Shown here in pieces: positions 52,901 to 62,230 of a stretch of 64,000 nucleotides of DNA. Under the pieces are notes generated by a model. The model was not told the origin of the DNA, made no database searches, and was given only the letters and a program-made list of their open reading frames with translations. This stretch comes from Lichenostomus cassidix. Lineage: Eukaryota > Chordata > Aves > Passeriformes > Meliphagidae. The stretch covers positions 40,619,797 through 40,683,796 of the forward strand of contig CM039184.1 in the NCBI GenBank assembly GCA_008360975.2, read 5' to 3'. The position numbers were made by a program, and so were the translations under genes. Numbering within the stretch: the first letter of the stretch is position 1; each line of letters starts with the position of its first letter.

Positions 52901-55900
52901 TCAGACCCAATATTTACTTTATACTCTGTTGCTCGGAATTGAGGAGCATTATCATTGTCATCTGTAAGTATTACATTAACAGTACAGAAAGCAACTTTCC
53001 CTCCAGAATCTTTGGCCATTAAACTAATGGCAATTACTTTTTCTGCTTGTGTTTCACGATCAAGCCTTTCAGAGGTAAATATCTGCCCTCTTTCATTTGT
53101 ATAAAATCTGTCTTTGGCAAAGTCATTCACAATGTGGTAAGTGATGTGGCCATGTGTACCAGAGTCTTCATCTGTTGCTTTAACTTCAGTTACCAAAGTA
53201 TGCAATGGAGCATTTTCAGCTAGTTCAACCTCATACTCATTCTGGCTGAAAACAGGACTGTGCATATTTGCACTGAGTACAGTTATATGGACTTGGGCTG
53301 AGCTTCTGAAGACCCCATCAGAAACCGACACGTTAAGATTATAATGTGACTTTAGTGTCTGTCTGCGTAGGTTTGAGATGGTGATAATGCCAGATTTACT
53401 ATTAATTACAAAATTCTTCTGCTCATTGCCTGTCAGAATGGAGTACTCCAGCTTGTCAACATCTGAACTATCCGCATCTGAAGCTTGCACACACGTCACA
53501 AAATGTCCTCGAGGAGCCAGTTCACTTATTTTAGCTTCGTAAAGCAATTGGCTAAAAAGAGGGGGGTTATCATTGAGATCAGTTACATCAACAGTTACAA
53601 TGGTATCACTGCTCAAGGGCAGCATGCCACCATCTATGGCCCTTATTAATAACTTGTGCTGTTTAATTTGTTCATAGTCCAAAGTTCTTGCTGTAACAAT
53701 GAGTCCAGTGCTGCTGTCTATGTGAAAGAAGTCATGATTTTCACTATTATCTTCAACCAAGTGATATGAAATTCCCCTGTTGGTTCCAGAATCAGCATCT
53801 GTAGCGCTCACACGTGCAACAGACGTTCCAACAACAGATGCTTCAGAAAGTGTTGCAATGTAAAACTGCTCTGTAAACACAGGAGGATTATCATTGATGT
53901 CTTCCACTATGATGTCTACAAACACATCGGCATGCGCCCCATTTAGGGAGTCAGTTGCTCGGACACTCAGTTTATAGGCTGGGTGAGACTCAAAGTCAAG
54001 AGGGGCAACAACATTTATAACTCCAGTGTTGAAGTTGATAGTGAACTGATTGAAAGGATCTCCACCTGTGATGCTGTAAAACACCTTGAGTCCTTCAGGG
54101 CTGTTTGCTTGTACATGTACCACAGGACTGTGGAGCTGAATGTTTTCCGGTATCTCTGCACTGTAGAAAGGCTTTTCAAACACTGGCATAGCTTTACTCA
54201 TAACTGTAATTGGGACTGTAACTTCAGCAGAAAATGCAGGGTCTCCTCCATCTTTTGCCACTACCGTGACCAGGTACTCCTTATTTAGTGTGTCTGGTTC
54301 AAACTTCTTCTTCAGGGAGATTTCACCAGTGGGATCAATTTGGAAATGTTCATGATGTTCTTTGAGATAGTAATGCACCTCTCCATTTTTGCCTGTATCT
54401 TTATCTACTGCAGTCACATGCTGAATAACATGGCCCACTTCAGAGTCTACTTTAACAACAGCATAATATGGAAGATTGACAAAAAGTGGAGCATTATCAT
54501 TTACATCTTCCACCATGACTTTGACTACAATGTGTGCAACAACTGATGGTTTATTTTCCTCTGTCACTTCTACGACCACATCAAAAGATTCTTGCTGTTC
54601 ACGATCAAATGGTATTCCTGTTGTTGAAAGGACTCCTGAAGTTTGGCTTATTTTAAATCTGCTGTCTGGATTTAGAATATGGTAAAACAAAGGCTTATTT
54701 ATTTGATTCCCTATAGCAGTAACAACAGCTATTGTTTTTGCCTCTGTGGAATTCTCCTGCACTGTTGCAGAGTAAGAACTCTGTGTGAACTTCAGCTGGC
54801 TTGCTTTGCTTTCCTTCACATTAATTTTTACAGATGCAGTACTTGCAAATCTGCCATCAGATGCTCTCACTGTTAATTCATATCTGCTTCTTAACTGAGT
54901 TGTGTTTTGTACTGTTATATCTCCAGTCTTAGGATTTATTGAAAATTTTTCTCCAATGTTCCCTTCAATAATGGAATAAATTAATTGGGAAAAAATGCCT
55001 GAATCTGCATCAGTGGCATTTACGTGGATGACTTTCACGCCTTTATAAGTTGGAACCAGAATGGATGTCTCATATAGCTCTCTTGAAAACACAGGAGGGC
55101 AATCATTGATGTCAATTACATAAATAGTAACATTAGCTGCATATTCCGCATATAGACGTGGCATCCCAGTATCATGTACTTGCACTGAAAAGTGGAAAAT
55201 ATTTGTCTCCTCATAGTCCAGACTCATTACTGTTCGAATGGCACCAGTGCTAGAATCAATGGCAAAATACTGGCGGACAGATGGTTCAACAATTTGATAA
55301 ACAAGCAAAGCATTAGATTCTTTATCAGCATCTGTAGCTCGAATTACTAATGGGATATTCTTGTCAGTCAGAACCACACTGTTAATTGAAGCTGATTCAC
55401 TGATGAGTCCTGTATATTCAGCCTGCATAAAAATTGGTGCATTGTCATTCTCATCCCGAAGATGTACCAAAACTGTTGCATTAGTGGACAAACCAGCCAT
55501 GTTTGTTCCTTGCACAGTTAGAGTATAAAAAGGCAAAGTTTCAAAATCAAGTATCTTCTGAGTAATGATGACACCTGAGTTGGGGTTGATAGCAAAGGCA
55601 TCATCTGAATTACCATCTCTTATTTCATAAACTACAGAAGACTGACTGTATGCTGTAACCATTCCAACAAAACTGCCAATGCTGGCACTTTCACTGATTT
55701 CTGCAGAATATTCTTTGGCTGTGAATTTTGGTGAGGCATTATCAGAAACCGTAACAAATATGTGCACAGAGGTCACTTCACTCAGTGGAGGATGTCCTTT
55801 GTCTGTAGCTTTTACCATCAGGTTGTATTCTTCCTGGTTACTACGATCTAATTCCTTTGCAATTTTAATCATACCCAAAATGGGATCAATAAGGAAGGAA

Positions 55901-58900
55901 TTTCCAATATTCCCTGTGAAGAAAAAAGAACGCAATTAAGAAAGACGTATACAGAACTTAAGGGATGACTGCTTATTTAGCTCCATACTTAAAGAGTCAT
56001 AGAGAGAACACAGAGACTGTGAAAATTTCTTAGTTTTCCTTGATAGACATTCGTTAGCCTGTCTGGAAAGTCTTCTGTAATCAAGAAGTTGGCAGCAATT
56101 CTAAGTTTACTTGTGGAAATACTGCATAAAACGTAGTTAGCAAAGCCATCCAAGCCTTGAAAATAAATGCAAAAATTTTCCTTTAGCGAACTTAAACATC
56201 AACTGTAGCTCAAAGGAACTTATGTTCAGAAGTTAACATTAGTGGAAGAAAAGTGACATCTTATAATCTAAAACAACTGGACAGTTTTGGACAAGAAAAT
56301 AAGAAGGGTTGTAACAAATAAACCCTTGTGAATCTAATTGTTTACACAAGTATTGTTCAAATCATTACTTCAAAAATAAACTTTTCTGAATTGGACCAAT
56401 AGTTACCCCTCTCCTAACTTCCTACTGATACATAGACAAGTTATTCCCTGTGATAATATTAGAAGAAAAATAATGCCTGCTGACAAAAACCAGCTGCCAT
56501 TTAATATAAACACTTGTTTGCTTCAAATTTTCAAATATACAGATGAACAACACTGCATACAATATTCTGCTCATGTACTAAATATGCTAAGATTTAACAT
56601 TTTACTTACCTAAACAATTACATTACTAAAGCTATGATGTCAGCATGAAAATAAATCATTAAGAACTTCTGAATTCTGCACACAAGTAGGCAAGAGGGAG
56701 TTTTTGTGTTTTGCTTGGGTTTTTTTACTGTTGGGTTTTTTTGGTTGGGTATTTTTGGGTTTTTTAGAGGAGATTCTAAACAGAGTGGCATTCTTAGAAT
56801 ATCCCATTACAAATCTAAGCAGCCATTACAAGCATTTAAGGAATGTTCCTTCCATTTGCTTAGAACATCAATTATGCTGCTTTAACCTCCCAGTAGATCA
56901 CAATCCTATAAAATAAACCTTACAGGTCTTAAATTTACTCCTACAAAAAGCTAGAAGAAAGGAAGAGAACAGCATGTTACTTCATTCTAGACTGCAGGCA
57001 CACACATTTTTTCTTGCTATTGTTTGGCATTCATAAAACAAGCACTAACAAAATGGGAAAGAGAAAAATTTCATAGACATTAGTCTCCTGCTTAGTAAAT
57101 GTCGTATTTCTGGAAATGACAGAAAAACCTCATGTATTTTAAGCAACTTATGAGACACTCAAAAACATTCATTCTTTTCAGAATATCACAATCACAGCTT
57201 TGTTTTAATACAGCGTTAAAGTACATTTTCATATCAAAACAGCACTTTGGGGAAGAAAAAGAAAATATTTACAGTAAACAATTCCAATCCTTTACACAGC
57301 AACTTATGTAAAATTAAAAAAAGCACCTGCACATACCACTTTACATGCAACAGTAACTGAATAACTTTTCACTTGCTGTTCTCCTTAATATACAATCTCT
57401 AATGCTTGTTTCTGGGAATTTTATTTTAGACTACGTTTTACCTTGAAAGTAGTACTTCACACAGGCAATGAAATTTAAATAACTTTTTTTTTTCCAGTCA
57501 TGGTGTCTATAAAGCTCAGGACCTTGATCATGGCAGACTTGTATTTAGATTTAATGGACTGTCTGGTAAGCAAACTCAATCAATGTCATCCCGTTTTCTA
57601 ATATCAAAAACTGACATCATTTGAATCACACTGTTGTAGGCAAGTTCAGAAAGGTACTCTGAGGTTAAAATTAAGCAGCAGCTCTTTCCCAGCCTGCAAT
57701 CTGAAAGGAGTCCTATTGCCAAATTGACCAACTATTAAGGAATTTCTCAAATATTTTAATAACATAGAACAGTGGTCCCACTACTAAAATCAGCCAGATG
57801 GAAGTATGCGAAGCAACTCCTTCCCTGCTGCATCTATCAGAAACTTTAATTAAAAAGCTGGGATTATTAAGCAGTTAAGTACATGAATATTTAAGTTATT
57901 TCCGAGCTCCTTACTTCTACACTGTACTGAACACAAAATCACTGGTCTCAGACTCTTAACTCTATGCATCAAATCCTTGCTTTGCCTATGCCACAAAACA
58001 TAAGACTTACAGTATCAAAATAGAGTGCATTTTTTAGACCTGAATGTAATGATTCTGTAATTTCTGGAGAAATTACTCTTTTTGAGTGTTTCAAGATGGC
58101 TTTTTTCTTACCCTACTACTAAAATATCTCACGTGTATCTAGAGGATAACATAAATAGCTAAAGGATGGAGATGAATATTTGTTGTTTTCTTTTAAATAC
58201 ACTGAAGCAGTATCTTCAATACATCTCTCGGAATATGGCACATAAACCTGCACTGCCCCCTTTTTTACAGATATGTTTTGACATGTCTATAGTTGGAAAA
58301 GTACCAGCAAGCTCAACGGACTGAAAATGTAAGAAAGTGAATATACCTGATTCAATAGAGTACACAATTTCTGCATTTTTTCCTTTGTCCTTATCTAATG
58401 CTGTAACCTGGAGCACTGCTGATCCAACAGCTGCTGACTCATACACTCGTCCTTCATAGGAAGGGCTGGTGAACCATGGAGCATGATCGTTTGTGTCGCT
58501 GACATTAACGATGATTCTGGCATAGTTGCGCTTCACAGGAACATCTTGGTCTCGAACCTGCAACAGTCAGCACATCGCTGGTAATTAGCACTGTTATTTC
58601 AGTAGTTCGTCAAATATTAGTAGCCATTCAAGGTTCAATCAGGCACAGAGTCAAAGACTGCATAAAAATTAAACATACAAATAAATGTTTGACTTATGGG
58701 GACAAATTAAAGAGACATTAAATAGTATCTGTTTGTCATTGACAACAGAAGAAATCTCATGCGTATTTACCATTATTGTGAGAATATGCTGGTTCATGGT
58801 CTCGTGATCCAGTTTTTCTGAAGTATAAAGGGAGCCACTTGCAGGATCTAGACGAAATTTTTTAAGGCTGATAGGATCAGTGCTGCCTTGCATAGTATAA

Positions 58901-59046
58901 ATCAGTTTATTCTTCTCATCTCTGTCTGTGGCACTGACTTGCAGAATTTCTGTCTCTGGTAAGGTATCCTCAGGTATAACAACTTCATATTTTGAAGCAG
59001 AAAACTGAGGCCTGTGGTTATTTGTGTCTATAACTTTGATGTACAC
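25329..59046 (-). CDS. FAT1: FAT1 (FAT atypical cadherin 1), exons 8-27, 5'-partial in window
   Basis: Giant type I membrane adhesion protein. Twenty constitutive exons join in frame to 3,146 residues plus stop; human FAT1 is about 4,588 residues, so about 1,440 N-terminal residues lie beyond 64,000. In visible-fragment numbering: cadherin repeats at 1 to about 2,230, a juxtamembrane segment to about 2,340, EGF1 about 2,345-2,385, laminin-G about 2,388-2,570, EGF2-EGF5 about 2,575-2,723, transmembrane helix about 2,741-2,761, tail about 2,762-3,146. The tail carries [18 protein letters not shown], a [15 protein letters not shown] proline region and the terminal PDZ ligand HTEV. FAT1 rather than FAT2/3/4 is called from near-identity of tail segments such as [18 protein letters not shown], the [12 protein letters not shown] block and the HTEV end. 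The family binds Ena/VASP and PDZ scaffolds and acts at cell contacts, protrusions and in planar polarity. All introns are GT-AG with matching phases. Confidence 0.97.
25955..26891 (-). other. Intron between the 12-residue cassette and exon 27
   Basis: About 0.94 kb. No exon, strong repeat or other feature is seen besides the exon-27 polypyrimidine tract at its 3' end. Confidence 0.6.
26892..26927 (-). CDS. FAT1: FAT1 36-nt cassette exon (+12 residues)
   Basis: On the minus strand a pyrimidine-rich tract (CTCCTTTTTCTTCTCATTCTG) leads to CCACCTAAAG. The 36-nt exon follows, ending AAGAG before a GTGACT donor. It is phase 1-1 and a multiple of three. Spliced between exons 26 and 27 it inserts [12 protein letters not shown] just before GYHWDTSDW. 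As I recall, a 12-residue cytoplasmic insertion at this position has been reported as an alternative rodent Fat1 isoform. This is therefore probably an alternative, not a constitutive, exon. Confidence 0.75.
26928..29698 (-). other. Intron between the two cassette exons
   Basis: About 2.8 kb with no further exon recognised. A CA/TG-rich self-complementary stretch (ACACACACAT ... ATGTGTGTGT) lies at about 29071-29103. The rest is low-GC sequence without a recognised repeat. Confidence 0.55.
29699..29758 (-). CDS. FAT1: FAT1 candidate 60-nt cassette exon (+20 residues)
   Basis: On the minus strand TTTTATACCTTTTACAAG is followed by a 60-nt segment ending GAAAAAGAAG and then a GTATAT donor. Only one frame is open, and it is the phase-1 frame required after exon 26. 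The segment is phase 1-1. It would insert Ala (split codon) plus [19 protein letters not shown] before the next exon. With the 12-residue cassette this gives +32. The exon is inferred from splice signals and frame; there is no direct homology I can quote. Confidence 0.62.
29759..31818 (-). other. Intron between exon 26 and the 60-nt cassette
   Basis: About 2.1 kb of AT-rich sequence. It contains a perfect 15-bp inverted repeat at 31687-31722 (see separate entry). No further exon is recognised. Confidence 0.55.
31687..31722. repeat. Perfect 15-bp AT-rich inverted repeat, 6-nt loop
   Basis: The arm AATATATATTAAATA (31687-31701) and its exact reverse complement (31708-31722) flank AGCTAC. It is all A/T and lies in an AT-rich intron about 100 nt from exon 26, so it may be only low-complexity sequence. 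Confidence 0.7.
31819..31956 (-). CDS. FAT1: FAT1 exon 26
   Basis: 138 nt, phase 1-1, encoding [14 protein letters not shown] ... [17 protein letters not shown] of the cytoplasmic tail. It has a TTTCAG acceptor and an AATG|GTACGT donor. It is immediately upstream of the alternative cassette region. Confidence 0.95.
32203..32834 (-). CDS. FAT1: FAT1 exon 25 (EGF5, transmembrane helix, proximal tail)
   Basis: 632 nt. It starts with the last codon part of RC, then a calcium-binding EGF ([10 protein letters not shown] ... [11 protein letters not shown]). A short stem follows, then a hydrophobic helix ([20 protein letters not shown]) and [11 protein letters not shown], a basic stop-transfer and possible nuclear-localisation stretch. 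The tail begins with [20 protein letters not shown] and [16 protein letters not shown], an Ena/VASP EVH1-type site. It ends at DFDYD in phase 1. Confidence 0.97.
33051..33161 (-). CDS. FAT1: FAT1 exon 24 (EGF4)
   Basis: 111 nt beginning in a split Arg codon: [18 protein letters not shown] ... [14 protein letters not shown]. It contains the full set of six EGF cysteines together with exon 25. Acceptor TTTGCAG, donor AAAG|GTAGGC. Confidence 0.95.
33393..33546 (-). CDS. FAT1: FAT1 exon 23 (EGF2 end and EGF3)
   Basis: 154 nt: [19 protein letters not shown] completes EGF2, then [19 protein letters not shown] ... [11 protein letters not shown] forms most of EGF3. Phase 1 in and phase 2 out. The upstream intron carries a direct duplication with 5' splice-site-like sequences (see 33593-33656). 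Confidence 0.95.
33547..34075 (-). other. Intron between exons 22 and 23
   Basis: 529 nt. The exon-23-proximal part holds an imperfect tandem duplication (33593-33656); the rest shows nothing notable. Confidence 0.6.
33593..33656 (-). repeat. Imperfect 33/31-bp tandem duplication containing splice-donor-like words
   Basis: The plus-strand copy GATTTGAGATAAAATCCTCC... (33593-33625) is repeated with a few differences at 33626-33656. On the transcribed strand each copy contains an AG|GTGAG word (GTAG|GTGAGC and ATAG|GTGAGT) 50-110 nt upstream of the exon 23 acceptor. Confidence 0.8.
34076..34538 (-). CDS. FAT1: FAT1 exon 22 (laminin-G, EGF2 start)
   Basis: 463 nt, phase 0 in and 1 out. It encodes [15 protein letters not shown], the [19 protein letters not shown] strand region, [18 protein letters not shown] and [17 protein letters not shown], a laminin-G sandwich. 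[15 protein letters not shown] then opens EGF2. Confidence 0.96.
34539..35099 (-). other. Intron between exons 21 and 22
   Basis: 561 nt with no further feature recognised. Confidence 0.6.
35100..35257 (-). CDS. FAT1: FAT1 exon 21 (laminin-G start)
   Basis: 158 nt. I chose the acceptor CATCAG|CTGG over the upstream AAG because it gives [10 protein letters not shown], matching the human spacing (PGSSSMTLTG). It encodes SSYVKYRL ... [19 protein letters not shown] and RGTDYSILE. Phase 1 in, 0 out. Confidence 0.9.
35372..35503 (-). CDS. FAT1: FAT1 exon 20 (EGF1)
   Basis: 132 nt, phase 1-1: [20 protein letters not shown] ... [17 protein letters not shown]. This is the first EGF-like module after the cadherin array. 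Confidence 0.95.
35795..35859. repeat. Perfect 29-bp inverted repeat with 7-nt loop
   Basis: The left arm 35795-35823 (begins ATACTATGTATGG, ends GAGAAAAG) is the exact reverse complement of the right arm 35831-35859. The loop is CATGTCT. The arms are mixed-base (AT with GGACAGAG), not a simple repeat. It lies in an intron, about 290 nt downstream of exon 20, and would fold into a long perfect hairpin in the FAT1 pre-mRNA. Confidence 0.97.
36247..36298. repeat. 26-bp tandem duplication
   Basis: Two adjacent copies of AATTATATARCCTCTTAAAA plus TGAGRT differ at about two positions. Intronic, between exons 19 and 20. Confidence 0.85.
36466..37267 (-). CDS. FAT1: FAT1 exon 19 (last cadherin repeats, juxtamembrane domain)
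   Basis: 802 nt, phase 0 in and 1 out. It begins [19 protein letters not shown] and continues through the final cadherin repeat ([20 protein letters not shown]). A non-cadherin segment follows: [37 protein letters not shown], the [11 protein letters not shown] cysteine region and [18 protein letters not shown]. The segment before the EGF array has the look of a SEA-like fold; this is inference. Confidence 0.96.
37268..41337 (-). other. Intron between exons 18 and 19
   Basis: About 4.1 kb. A plus-strand open frame at 37910-38320 has no recognisable domain and I treat it as chance. A poly-T tract occurs at about 40696-40722. No exon of another gene was recognised. Confidence 0.55.
41338..41535 (-). 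CDS. FAT1: FAT1 exon 18
   Basis: 198 nt, phase 0-0: [40 protein letters not shown], ending HYLLHVK. One half of a cadherin repeat. Acceptor TTATAG, donor AAG|GTAGGA. Confidence 0.95.
41536..43724 (-). other. Intron between exons 17 and 18
   Basis: About 2.2 kb. It contains a CR1 fragment at 43453-43545 and a T-rich run at about 42714-42737. No other feature was recognised. Confidence 0.6.
43453..43545 (+). mobile_element. Small CR1 LINE fragment in a FAT1 intron
   Basis: GGAGAGGTTACGTAGTTTCC, GATATTCTAGAACTGTCTG, then CACTCAATCCTGTGCCACAT and GCTCTAGGATGACCCAG follow the CR1 3' order (GAGAGGTTGTGGAGTCTCC, GATATTCAAAACC, CAATCCTGTGCAACGTGC, TCTAGG). It is diverged, lacks the terminal repeat, and is antisense to FAT1. 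Confidence 0.75.
43725..43868 (-). CDS. FAT1: FAT1 exon 17
   Basis: 144 nt, phase 0-0: [20 protein letters not shown], then [17 protein letters not shown] linker residues ([20 protein letters not shown]) and IIQ. It carries one canonical calcium-binding DxNDNxP linker. Confidence 0.95.
43869..44175 (-). other. Intron between exons 16 and 17
   Basis: 307 nt, nothing besides the T-rich exon 17 acceptor tract. Confidence 0.6.
44176..44313 (-). CDS. FAT1: FAT1 exon 16
   Basis: 138 nt, phase 0-0: [46 protein letters not shown]. First half of a cadherin repeat. Acceptor CCTTAG, donor AAAAG|GTAAAC. Confidence 0.94.
44314..44714 (-). other. Intron between exons 15 and 16
   Basis: 401 nt with no feature recognised. 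Confidence 0.6.
44715..44929 (-). CDS. FAT1: FAT1 exon 15
   Basis: 215 nt, phase 1 in and 0 out: [40 protein letters not shown], the linker [10 protein letters not shown], ending EQSVIT. Acceptor CCCTAG, donor ACA|GTACGT. Confidence 0.95.
44930..46150 (-). other. Intron between exons 14 and 15
   Basis: About 1.2 kb. A CAA/CCA-rich low-complexity stretch occurs at about 45421-45475. No exon is recognised. Confidence 0.6.
46151..46540 (-). CDS. FAT1: FAT1 exon 14
   Basis: 390 nt, phase 1-1: [40 protein letters not shown], the linker [40 protein letters not shown], ending FSIDPTTG. The acceptor lies within ATGCAG|GGTTG. Confidence 0.95.
46541..47803 (-). other. Intron between exons 13 and 14
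   Basis: About 1.3 kb with no exon or recognised repeat. Confidence 0.6.
47804..48037 (-). CDS. FAT1: FAT1 exon 13
   Basis: 234 nt, phase 1-1: [60 protein letters not shown], ending RVQATDADE. Canonical DVNDNAP linker. Confidence 0.95.
48038..49473 (-). other. Intron between exons 12 and 13
   Basis: About 1.4 kb with no feature recognised. Confidence 0.6.
49474..49627 (-). CDS. FAT1: FAT1 exon 12
   Basis: 154 nt, phase 0 in and 1 out: [51 protein letters not shown]. First half of a cadherin repeat. Acceptor TTGCAG, donor ACAG|GTAATA. Confidence 0.95.
49628..50995 (-). other. Intron between exons 11 and 12
   Basis: About 1.4 kb with no exon recognised; short open frames show no domain. Confidence 0.6.
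50996..51192 (-). CDS. FAT1: FAT1 exon 11
   Basis: 197 nt, phase 1 in and 0 out: [65 protein letters not shown]. Canonical linker; the strand pattern DGTFxxKAxVEVxV resembles repeats ending in exon 10 (see findings). Confidence 0.95.
51193..51845 (-). other. Intron between exons 10 and 11
   Basis: 653 nt, with an A-rich run at about 51270-51297 and otherwise AT-rich sequence. Confidence 0.6.
51846..55913 (-). CDS. FAT1: FAT1 exon 10 (large cadherin exon)
   Basis: A single 4,068-nt open exon (1,355 codons, phase 1-1), the counterpart of the unusually large exon 10 of vertebrate FAT1. It starts [20 protein letters not shown] after a TTCACAG acceptor and ends RQVFYYITG before GTAAAT. It carries about 13 cadherin-repeat ends. 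Canonical linkers include [65 protein letters not shown] and DVNDNPPRF. Five linkers lack the motif ([45 protein letters not shown]), predicting calcium-poor, flexible or kinked joints. No frameshift or stop is present. Confidence 0.98.
55914..58346 (-). other. Intron between exons 9 and 10
   Basis: About 2.4 kb. A G/T-rich low-complexity stretch is on the plus strand at about 56700-56770. No exon was recognised. Confidence 0.55.
58347..58557 (-). CDS. FAT1: FAT1 exon 9
   Basis: 211 nt, phase 0 in and 1 out: [40 protein letters not shown], ending AEIVYSIES. Acceptor TGTTGCAG, donor CAG|GTATAT. Confidence 0.95.
58771..59046 (-). CDS. FAT1: FAT1 exon 8 (most 5' exon in window)
   Basis: 276 nt, phase 0-0: [60 protein letters not shown], ending HILTIM. 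The linker is [11 protein letters not shown], with NNH in place of NDN. The acceptor is ATTTCAG. The preceding exon lies beyond 64,000. Confidence 0.95.
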
Positions 59047-60105
59047 CTGAAATGATACAATGGGAAGGGAAAAACATTGATGATATTTGGTAAAAAGAGA
59101 TGAAAGGAGGATATTTCATTAAGACTCACACCATACTGAAGTAATTACACCAATTTTGTTTTTCTGGGAAGAGGAGAGATCCAAGATGTCTAGGGAAGAA
59201 GAATGTCACTAAACCCAAACTGCCTCACTTTCCCCAAATCAGAAATCTGTATGACCAGAAACATCTTACATAAGACATCTTAAAGGGAATGATTTTTGTC
59301 TAAAGCAAGATGAAAAACAATTCCTTGTTAATTTTGGAATTAAAAATACTCAATATGGATCCTAGAGTGGGTAAAAATCCTATTTTGAGGTGCAAATTTA
59401 CAATTTTAAATAATGTTTTTTCAAGGCAGTGGATGCATAATACTCCTCCTTGGCCTCATGTAAAAACAGTCTTCATTCAGCTCCTTACATCTGCAAGCCT
59501 AGACAAGAGTAGAAAAGTGGTGGAATTCCCACAAAAATGCATTATTTCGAACAACTGCAGGTGGTGTTGTTTACTATTCTCCAGCAATGTAACACAATCT
59601 CAGCATAGCTCACTGGTCACCAACACAATTTCTCTGAAGTTAAAATTAAATTAAATCTGATGCTTCAAACTGCATCTTTGCCTGTATAACAATGTTCACT
59701 GGAACCACACAAGATCCCTGCACCCCCACTTGCCTTTCACAGCATCCAATTTTCGTATAAATAGGGTAAGACACTCAGCTACCACCCTGTTCCTTTGATA
59801 GCAGCAACATCAGACGAGTAACAGTAATGCAGAAGAGTTGGCAAGTAGACAGCAAAGCTCCAGCAACACACAGCTAAATTCAAGTTCTTTATATGCTGCA
59901 TGTACAGCGATGCTTTTATCCAACCAAAGGTTAGGTGCTTCATATAAATTTTTTAAGGGCTATAAACATGTTTTTAAAATAGGTATTTACAATATTCTAA
60001 GTGGGTTAAACTGCTCTTTGAAAACACTTATTGCTTTCCATTGATAATTGGTGGAGTCTACAGATGTAATTTAGACAAGGTACCAGACTGCATGAAGCAG
60101 AAACT

Positions 60106-60141
60106 AGATGAGGTGAATTCACCAGATGAGGTGAATTTGCC
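60106..60141. repeat. 18-bp tandem duplication
   Basis: Two adjacent copies of AGATGAGGTGAATTCACC / AGATGAGGTGAATTTGCC. Intronic; a simple local duplication. Confidence 0.8.
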
Positions 60142-61814
60142 ACTAGACCTTGGCAAATAATAGGAAATGCCATGCCTCTTGCTACAGAAAGAGGAAACAA
60201 CGACCTCGCAAAAGCAGCATCTTGCACTAAAACTGAATAATTTGGCACACAGATAAAATCCCTTGCAAGATGTTGCTATGGAGACTAAGGAGTTTGGTTT
60301 TGTCAAGGATTAGAAAAAGTTTAAAAAAAAGAAACAAAGAGCTGGAATAAATATTGACTTTCAGTGGGGAGAAATATTAATGGGAGGTGACTGAGCACAA
60401 GTTTTTAAACACATTAACTAACAGATTCAACTCAAAAATTAAAATCAAGAATTAATATTATCTTAAAAACATGATCTTTGATATTGTCATGATTTGACAG
60501 GATGCAATAAAGCAACACAAGCACAGTTGCTAGTTTATTTACAAATTTTGTATGAATAAAATACATTTTAATGCCTCTTGAAAGAAGTAAGACAGAATGG
60601 TCTAAGACACTCACAAAGCATTTGAGTAAAAACAGCTGCTCACTGAACAGTGGTGCTCAGGAAAATGGAAAATTATAACAAATAAAGATGAATGACAAAT
60701 TTAAAAAAAACCAAAAAACAACGAACCAGCATAAAACCCCAACACTCAATACAAATCAAACTATAAAAACATTTTTGCATGAATAAGAGTTTTACTGTAC
60801 AATGACAACACTTCAGTAATGGATACTATGCTTTCAGAATGAACTCATCACCAATTTTTAAACGAAATTTCCACTCCCAAGAAATTATTAAGGTCAGACT
60901 CAGAAAAAAAGCAAGTGAAAAGATAAGGTGTCAAATTCGATGAATTTAAATTAAATTGCTATTTAGATTCATGTCTATTTCCACTCCCAAATGAGGAAAC
61001 AGAGAAACTTAAGTAAAATTGCAATTAAGATTGGAATTGCAACTACAGAGTAACTCAACTGTTTAGTGAATCTTTGGAGCAGAAGACACAGCCACCTGTG
61101 CTGCTGGTTCTACAAAAAACAAATAAAGAAAACCAGCATTTTTACATTGGAGCACCACAAAAAAATGCAAACGACTGAGTTTAATGCCAGGAATGTAGTG
61201 ACTGTAAAGCCAACATCAATACCTGCAGGACTAACCACATAGCCGATGAACCAGCCTTACTGGAAAGTGACTGTTGATCATACCATCAGGATTTTGCATC
61301 ATCTCTGATATTAGCTAGCAAAGCAGTTAAAATGACACATAAGGAGACATCCTCCAAAAAGTATTGCTGAGCTAAACACATAAGGAGTTAGCTCCTCAAA
61401 ATGTACAACACTATTAAATATGATTTATTAAAAAAAATATTGCTAAGGAATGAACATAGTGACTCAGTCACTAGAAATGGTTAGCACAGGTATTCCATTG
61501 CCACATTACTCGCTCAGGCTGCAGTTCTTCTCCACACTGGTAAACACGATTTAATATATTAAGTGCAATCATTTAAAATGTATGCAAAATCCAAAGTTTA
61601 TCTTACAATGAAGTGAAAAGTGTTTTATCTACATACTCTAGAATTCATTTCTCTCTCAGTGATGCTATTACTTTATGCCCCTGCACAGGTTCTGGTGGAC
61701 AAGCGTAATATGAACCGATGGCCTCCCTTTTTGGAAACGTGGCCAATTGCACACTGGGCTGCTTTAATAAGGGTAGGGAGAAGGAATTACCCCCTTCTGT
61801 TTTGACACTCACAG

Positions 61815-62230
61815 GTGGGAATGTAGATCCACTACAGCATTAAGCCCTGCAGTCCCAGAGAGATCTTGACAAAATGAAACAAATGACAGGTCATTAAAAT
61901 CAGTAGGGACTGAAAAGTCATCTGTCCACAGAAGGGGTGAAGGAAAGAGAGCCAGACTCTTCTCACAGAAGCATAGTGAAAGGACAGGAGGTGACATTCA
62001 CAAGCTCCAATAAGAGAAACTACAGCTAGACGTAAGAAAAGTATTTTTTCAAGGACAGTTGTTAAACACCTACATAGAAGCAAGTCCAAGAAAGAGGTGT
62101 TGTGCCTAGTCATGCCAGGCCATTAGAACCTCATGAGAGTCACTGAAAAACTTGATCAGCTTTGCAGTTTGCTCTGCTTTGATGAGTTTTAACTAGAACT
62201 CCAGGGGCTCCTTCCAACCTAAACTATTAA
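61815..62230 (+). mobile_element. CR1 LINE fragment in a FAT1 intron
   Basis: Plus orientation and diverged. AGAGCCAGACTCTTCTCACA and GTGAAAGGACAGGAGGTGAC come first, then AACTACAGCTAGACGTAAGA. The 3' part ends GGCTCCTTCCAACCTAAACT. The order matches CR1 3' regions. The left border is uncertain; the fragment is antisense to FAT1. Confidence 0.68.
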
